Shown here: in pieces, positions 60,984 through 64,000 of the stretch
Layout of the letters: every line of letters begins with the position of its first letter
How positions within the stretch are numbered: the first letter of the stretch is position 1
From: SAR324 cluster bacterium
Lineage (GTDB): Bacteria > SAR324 > NAC60-12
Assembly: GCA_028281495.1 (NCBI GenBank)
Contig: JANQJU010000050.1
Location: 1-64,000 of the forward strand
Direction: 5' to 3'
DNA length: 64,000 nucleotides
Position numbers and translations under genes: made by a program
The notes under the pieces: generated by a model
What the model was told of the DNA's origin: nothing
What the model saw: the letters and a program-made list of their open reading frames with translations, nothing else
The model's database searches: none

Positions 60984-61340
60984 ATGGATAGAGCCATGGA
61001 ACAGGAATTTCATTCAGGTAGACGGTTGGCCTTATTGCGAGAATTGAAATCTCTAAGCCAAAAAGAAATTGTGGTAACCCAAGGTTTTCCTAAAACTTCG
61101 GTAAGGAATCTACAGCGGTGGGAACGGCAAGGCATTCCTCGTAATCATATCCAAGCCATTGCTCAATTTTTTGAAGTGGGACCCTGGGTATTGCTGGATC
61201 CCAACGTAGAAGAAACACAGCTACGCACATTAGCGTTGCATCCAGAATTGCAGGATTGGATTCAGCAGCAGATGGTACGTGCCATCTTTCAAGACACTGT
61301 AGACAGAGCCGCATCCTCGATCAAACTTGAATCGGTTTGA
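60984..61340 (+). CDS. HTH (XRE-like) protein
   Basis: 118 residues (ATG at 60984, another in frame at 60996). The N-terminal half is a helix-turn-helix of XRE kind: RRLALLRELKSLSQKEIV and KTSVRNLQRWERQGIPRNHIQAIAQFFEV, where the FPKTSVRNLQRWE segment is the recognition helix region. The C-terminal half is helical (HPELQDWIQQQMVRAI) and may dimerise. DNA target unknown. Its last 20 bases overlap the convergent methyltransferase gene, with an ATCAAAC/GTTTGAT hairpin in the overlap. Upstream DNA is more AT-rich than the surroundings, hinting at a separate origin. Confidence 0.75.
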   Translation: MDRAMEQEFHSGRRLALLRELKSLSQKEIVVTQGFPKTSVRNLQRWERQGIPRNHIQAIAQFFEVGPWVLLDPNVEETQLRTLALHPELQDWIQQQMVRAIFQDTVDRAASSIKLESV

Positions 61341-62130
61341 TTCCAGTTACCGTAAACAGCGTGCCGAAAGAAAGCGTATCAGCCCGTTGAGAGTATTCGT
61401 AGAAATAGCGCTTGGCGTCGTCTGCGGTGTCTTGACTGCCAAAAGCTTCTAAAAACGTATTGTTGGCCACTTCAAACTCCATCTTTAAAAATTGTAAAGC
61501 TTGTTCACTGATACAGCCTGCAATCAAATTGTGGCTTTGGATGGTCACGTCCACGTGAAGCAAACCGAGCTGTTGGCACCAATGGTACAATTTGCGTCCC
61601 GTATAGGGGTCAAAACCTGATTTTTCCAAACATTGGATCACCTTGTGGATAATGGTTTGTAAGCGCTCATCCTTTGGATAGTGCGTCACATTGTACCCAT
61701 CGGTGTCTTGCAACAAAAGACGCCCGCCTGGTTTGCACACGCGAGTCATCTCTGCCACCACTTGGTCTGGGTTGGGCAAATGTTGAAGAACGAACCGGGT
61801 GTAAATCAAATCAAAGGAATCATCGGGGAACGGAAGCTGATACGCATTTCCTAAAATGGCGTGTGCATATATCAAATCATCTAAACATTCCTCAGCTGCC
61901 TTAGTGCGAGCCGGACTAGCATCCAGGCTATAAACGACTGAATCAGAAACTGTTCTAGCGACTTCACGAGCCATCACCCCAGGTCCTCCCCCCACGTCCA
62001 ACACCCGCATATTGGGAACGAGATGTGGTTTCAGATAACGAGCCACAAATTGCTCTACTGGGGTTTTTGCGGCCAACCGGTAACTTTCTAGAGGGTGTTC
62101 TCCTGCGAGATACTTGTTTGTGCTGATCAT
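61321..62130 (-). CDS. class I SAM-dependent methyltransferase
   Basis: 269 residues. Motif I VLDVGGGPGVMAREVA (about 43-58), YSLDASPARTKAAEE, and post-I and motif II segments FDLIYTRFVLQHLPNPDQVV, VCKPGGRLLLQDTDGYNV form the SAM-binding Rossmann fold of the UbiE/type 11 group. The methyl acceptor is not determined. Its start overlaps the stop of the upstream gene by four bases (ATGA), so the pair is translationally coupled. Confidence 0.88.
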   Translation of the reverse strand: MISTNKYLAGEHPLESYRLAAKTPVEQFVARYLKPHLVPNMRVLDVGGGPGVMAREVARTVSDSVVYSLDASPARTKAAEECLDDLIYAHAILGNAYQLPFPDDSFDLIYTRFVLQHLPNPDQVVAEMTRVCKPGGRLLLQDTDGYNVTHYPKDERLQTIIHKVIQCLEKSGFDPYTGRKLYHWCQQLGLLHVDVTIQSHNLIAGCISEQALQFLKMEFEVANNTFLEAFGSQDTADDAKRYFYEYSQRADTLSFGTLFTVTGIKPIQV

Positions 62131-63215
62131 GATTGCTCTCCTTCTGGAATAGTAACAGAACGGCGTTCCAACAAAGCCACACGCTGCTGCAACAGTTTCC
62201 GATAGTGGTTATAAACAGCTTGGGAACCATCAGCAGTGATAGAAAAACGAATGAAGGCTTTTCCACTGAGGAAGGCGCTTGCCCGCTCATCGGTAACGAC
62301 GGGAATGGCTTGTGCTGGAAAATCGGCATAATATTTTGTTGTTGCCTCCATCAATGAAAGAAACACTTGGTTGTAAATATGGTCATGGAGCTTGGAATCG
62401 AGAATCAAGTCGACACAGTTCTCCATACAACTGAGGTTTATTCCCACCGGACCGCGATGGATGATCGCTGCGCCCACCGGTGCCCCTTCTTCGTATAGAT
62501 AGGCCAAGAGAATCACCCGAAACCTTCGAAAGCCAGCCGTTTGATACCAACCATCCAGTTTACTCAATTGAATATCCGCTATATGAAGCTCTTCAGTCGT
62601 GAGATAAACCTCTCCTCGATTTTGGATGATTAACTCACGAAAGCCTGAAGCACAGCGCGAGTTGTATAGCAAAATTGAAATGTTTCCCATGGATGCCCGA
62701 AACCAGCTCAATGGAACTAAACTGTAATACAGGACTTGAGAATCACAGAACCCCAAACCGATGTTTTCTTGCAACTTTTTCACGACTGCTGGTGCGAACA
62801 ATTTACGACTGATGATTTTTGCTCCTGCATCAAACCACCATTGGGCATGGCAGCCCTCCACATGATTCAATTGTTGGAGAAAGGCTCTCAGTAAAGCCAC
62901 CATTCCCCAGTGCCCTTCCGTACTGGCCATCGCTTGTCCATAGTAGCCCCGATTGGTTGTTCGCCATACGGTAATGGATGCCCACGCATGCCGAGAGGGA
63001 ATGAGGTAAGACAATTCTTCCATTAAATTTTGCGAACGTTGCATGATGGAATCCCATGTGGCCTCCACATGTGCTCTGAGAGGAAAATAGGCCGTGAAAC
63101 GGTTTTTGTTCAAGAGTCCGCAATATTCATAGCGACGAAAAAGTGCTTTGGCTTGCCAAGAATTGACTCGATATTCACCATGTACCCTAGAATCTTGCAA
63201 AGCAACGATAGACAT
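62127..63215 (-). CDS. unknown protein, possible GNAT-like fold, coupled to methyltransferase
   Basis: 362 residues, no membrane helix or signal peptide. It contains two similar halves in outline; the C-terminal half has strand-helix patterns (RVILLAYLYEEGAPVGAAII, and KYYADFPAQAIPVVTDERAS) suggestive of a GNAT-like acyltransferase, but the acetyl-CoA loop is not convincing. No family is recognised. The four-base overlap with the downstream methyltransferase gene suggests the two proteins modify or bind one target. Confidence 0.72.
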   Translation of the reverse strand: MSIVALQDSRVHGEYRVNSWQAKALFRRYEYCGLLNKNRFTAYFPLRAHVEATWDSIMQRSQNLMEELSYLIPSRHAWASITVWRTTNRGYYGQAMASTEGHWGMVALLRAFLQQLNHVEGCHAQWWFDAGAKIISRKLFAPAVVKKLQENIGLGFCDSQVLYYSLVPLSWFRASMGNISILLYNSRCASGFRELIIQNRGEVYLTTEELHIADIQLSKLDGWYQTAGFRRFRVILLAYLYEEGAPVGAAIIHRGPVGINLSCMENCVDLILDSKLHDHIYNQVFLSLMEATTKYYADFPAQAIPVVTDERASAFLSGKAFIRFSITADGSQAVYNHYRKLLQQRVALLERRSVTIPEGEQS

Positions 63216-63533
63216 GATGTGTCAATGGGTTGATTGAGAACAATTGGGGTCTAACGAAACACCAAGGTTTTCCCTTCGTTCGAATTATGCCGTATAAAGG
63301 TTTGATAGAAAACGACGAGCAAACGACACGATCACGTCAGATCGACGACATTTTTTAAATGAACAATAGGGAAAAAGGAAAATCCTGAATCCAAAATTGG
63401 ATTTTCTCAACAAAATCAAAAGAGTATTGGATCTTCCAAAGCCTGATGTAGAAGCTCGATTCAATGATCATTCAAATACGCACGGGACCACAAACAAGCT
63501 GTGCTAAGGGGAAAGATTGAATTTTAGGGTAGG
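63216..63533. other. intergenic region with a small inverted repeat
   Basis: Nothing coding is supported. An 8-bp inverted repeat, GAAAATCC (63378-63385) and GGATTTTC (63399-63406), is present; its T-rich second arm could serve as a weak terminator. The stretch leads into the 65-bp element copy B. Confidence 0.4.
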
Positions 63534-63598
63534 GTGAATTTACCTTGAATTACAAACCTCACGCAGTAAATATAAGAATATATTCTGATATGGCATTC
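63534..63598 (+). repeat. 65-bp dispersed element, copy B
   Basis: Gapless partner of 8789-8853 (44 of 65 bases by eye). It includes AGAATATATTCT, a perfect 12-bp palindrome, and ends 33 bases before the start of the kinase gene at 63632, a promoter-proximal position. Confidence 0.6.
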
Positions 63599-63631
63599 GA
63601 TTTCTAACGTCTATGTTCGAACAAGGCTCGC

Positions 63632-64000
63632 ATGAAAAAACAAGTCATGGAAATTGCGGGATTCACCATCACCGATACACTACAAGAGGGGCGTCATCTC
63701 GTTCTAAAAGGGCATCGCGATAACAATCGCGTGATTCTTAAGATTCTAAATCAGCAACGCCCCTCAACCGAAGAGGTTTCACGTTTTGATCATGAATACC
63801 ATATCCTTCGACGCCTCAATGGTGATGCTCCTCTGCAAGTCCAACGGCGGGTCGTGTTACAACACCAACCGGCTCTGATCCTGGAAGATTTTGGCGGAGT
63901 TCCTTTGCATCATGCCTATCACTTTGGAAATATTGATCTTACAGACCTTTTCTCCTTGGCAATTCAGATCGTAGATCAGCTGATTGGCTTTCACCAAAGC
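63632..64000 (+). CDS. N-terminal part of a Ser/Thr-kinase-type multidomain sensor (cut by window end)
   Basis: The frame from the ATG at 63632 is open for 123 codons to the window edge. It reads as the start of the large eukaryotic-like kinase / AAA ATPase / GAF / histidine kinase proteins: MEIAGFTITDTLQEGRHLVL, the Lys-bearing NNRVILKIL strand, EEVSRFDHEYHILRRL and LILEDFGGVPL. An alternative ATG at 63647 is possible. The C-terminal part is not visible, so the trailing domains are inferred from the family. Confidence 0.8.
   Translation, partial: MKKQVMEIAGFTITDTLQEGRHLVLKGHRDNNRVILKILNQQRPSTEEVSRFDHEYHILRRLNGDAPLQVQRRVVLQHQPALILEDFGGVPLHHAYHFGNIDLTDLFSLAIQIVDQLIGFHQS

Noticed and set aside
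60838..61047. 69-codon frame just after a predicted promoter
   Set aside because: It overlaps the HTH gene in another frame and has no ribosome site; more likely part of that gene's leader.

Overview
The window is about 64 kb of dense, mid-GC bacterial chromosome carrying roughly 46 supported protein genes. I see no tRNA, rRNA, CRISPR array or intact insertion sequence. Housekeeping genes (purA, proC, greA), a glutathione-type gshA, a UbiB-like kinase, xdhABC, an LpxH-like phosphoesterase, three chemoreceptors, a CheD homologue and several hybrid histidine kinases point to a Gram-negative, motile, sensing-rich bacterium. It is probably proteobacterial, of delta-like or deep-branching type, but the sequence alone does not fix the lineage.

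Layout. 0-6.5 kb: minus-strand run of a MocR-type regulator, then xdhA, xdhB and xdhC. 6.6-8.8 kb: small membrane protein, Tat-exported dienelactone hydrolase, two tiny overlapping genes. 8.9-16.8 kb: chemoreceptor, secreted pentapeptide-repeat protein, and a 1060-residue protein of unknown function. 17.2-22 kb: an unusual periplasmic-binding-protein/MscS channel fusion followed by a class III nucleotide cyclase. 22-28.5 kb: gshA, a Xer-like recombinase with altered catalytic residues, ParA and a partner, a triple PTPS/QueD-fold protein, a small membrane protein, a DsbA/FrnE-family gene whose first active-site Cys codon is an in-frame TGA (candidate selenoprotein), and greA. 28.8-34.5 kb: a metallo-beta-lactamase protein with two cNMP-binding domains, a second chemoreceptor, fxsA and a zinc-ribbon membrane protein. 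34.8-38.4 kb: structured leader, PhnD-like binding protein, histidine kinase, GNAT protein. 38.4-48.4 kb: AcuI-like reductase, YkgJ protein, LpxH-like phosphoesterase, REC-REC-ATPase protein, proC, purA, hybrid kinase, site-2 protease, Nudix and a helical unknown. 48.5-64 kb: PAS hybrid kinase, VWA protein, CheD-like protein lacking its Cys, a globin-5xPAS chemoreceptor, ABM monooxygenase, UbiB-like kinase, HTH protein, methyltransferase plus partner, and the start of a Ser/Thr-kinase-type multidomain sensor.

Themes. Signal transduction dominates. Cyclic-nucleotide signalling is represented by a cyclase and a protein with two cNMP-binding domains. Gas or redox sensing is represented by a receptor with a globin and five PAS domains that keep a heme-type His/Trp signature, lying next to CheD. 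Two genes pair periplasmic ligand binding with an output: one covalently (binding domain on an MscS channel), one as neighbours (PhnD-like protein and kinase). A recurring oddity is tandem duplication of the 3' ends of genes across their stop codons (xdhC, xdhA and two kinase genes). All functional statements are read from motifs by eye; no database search was run.
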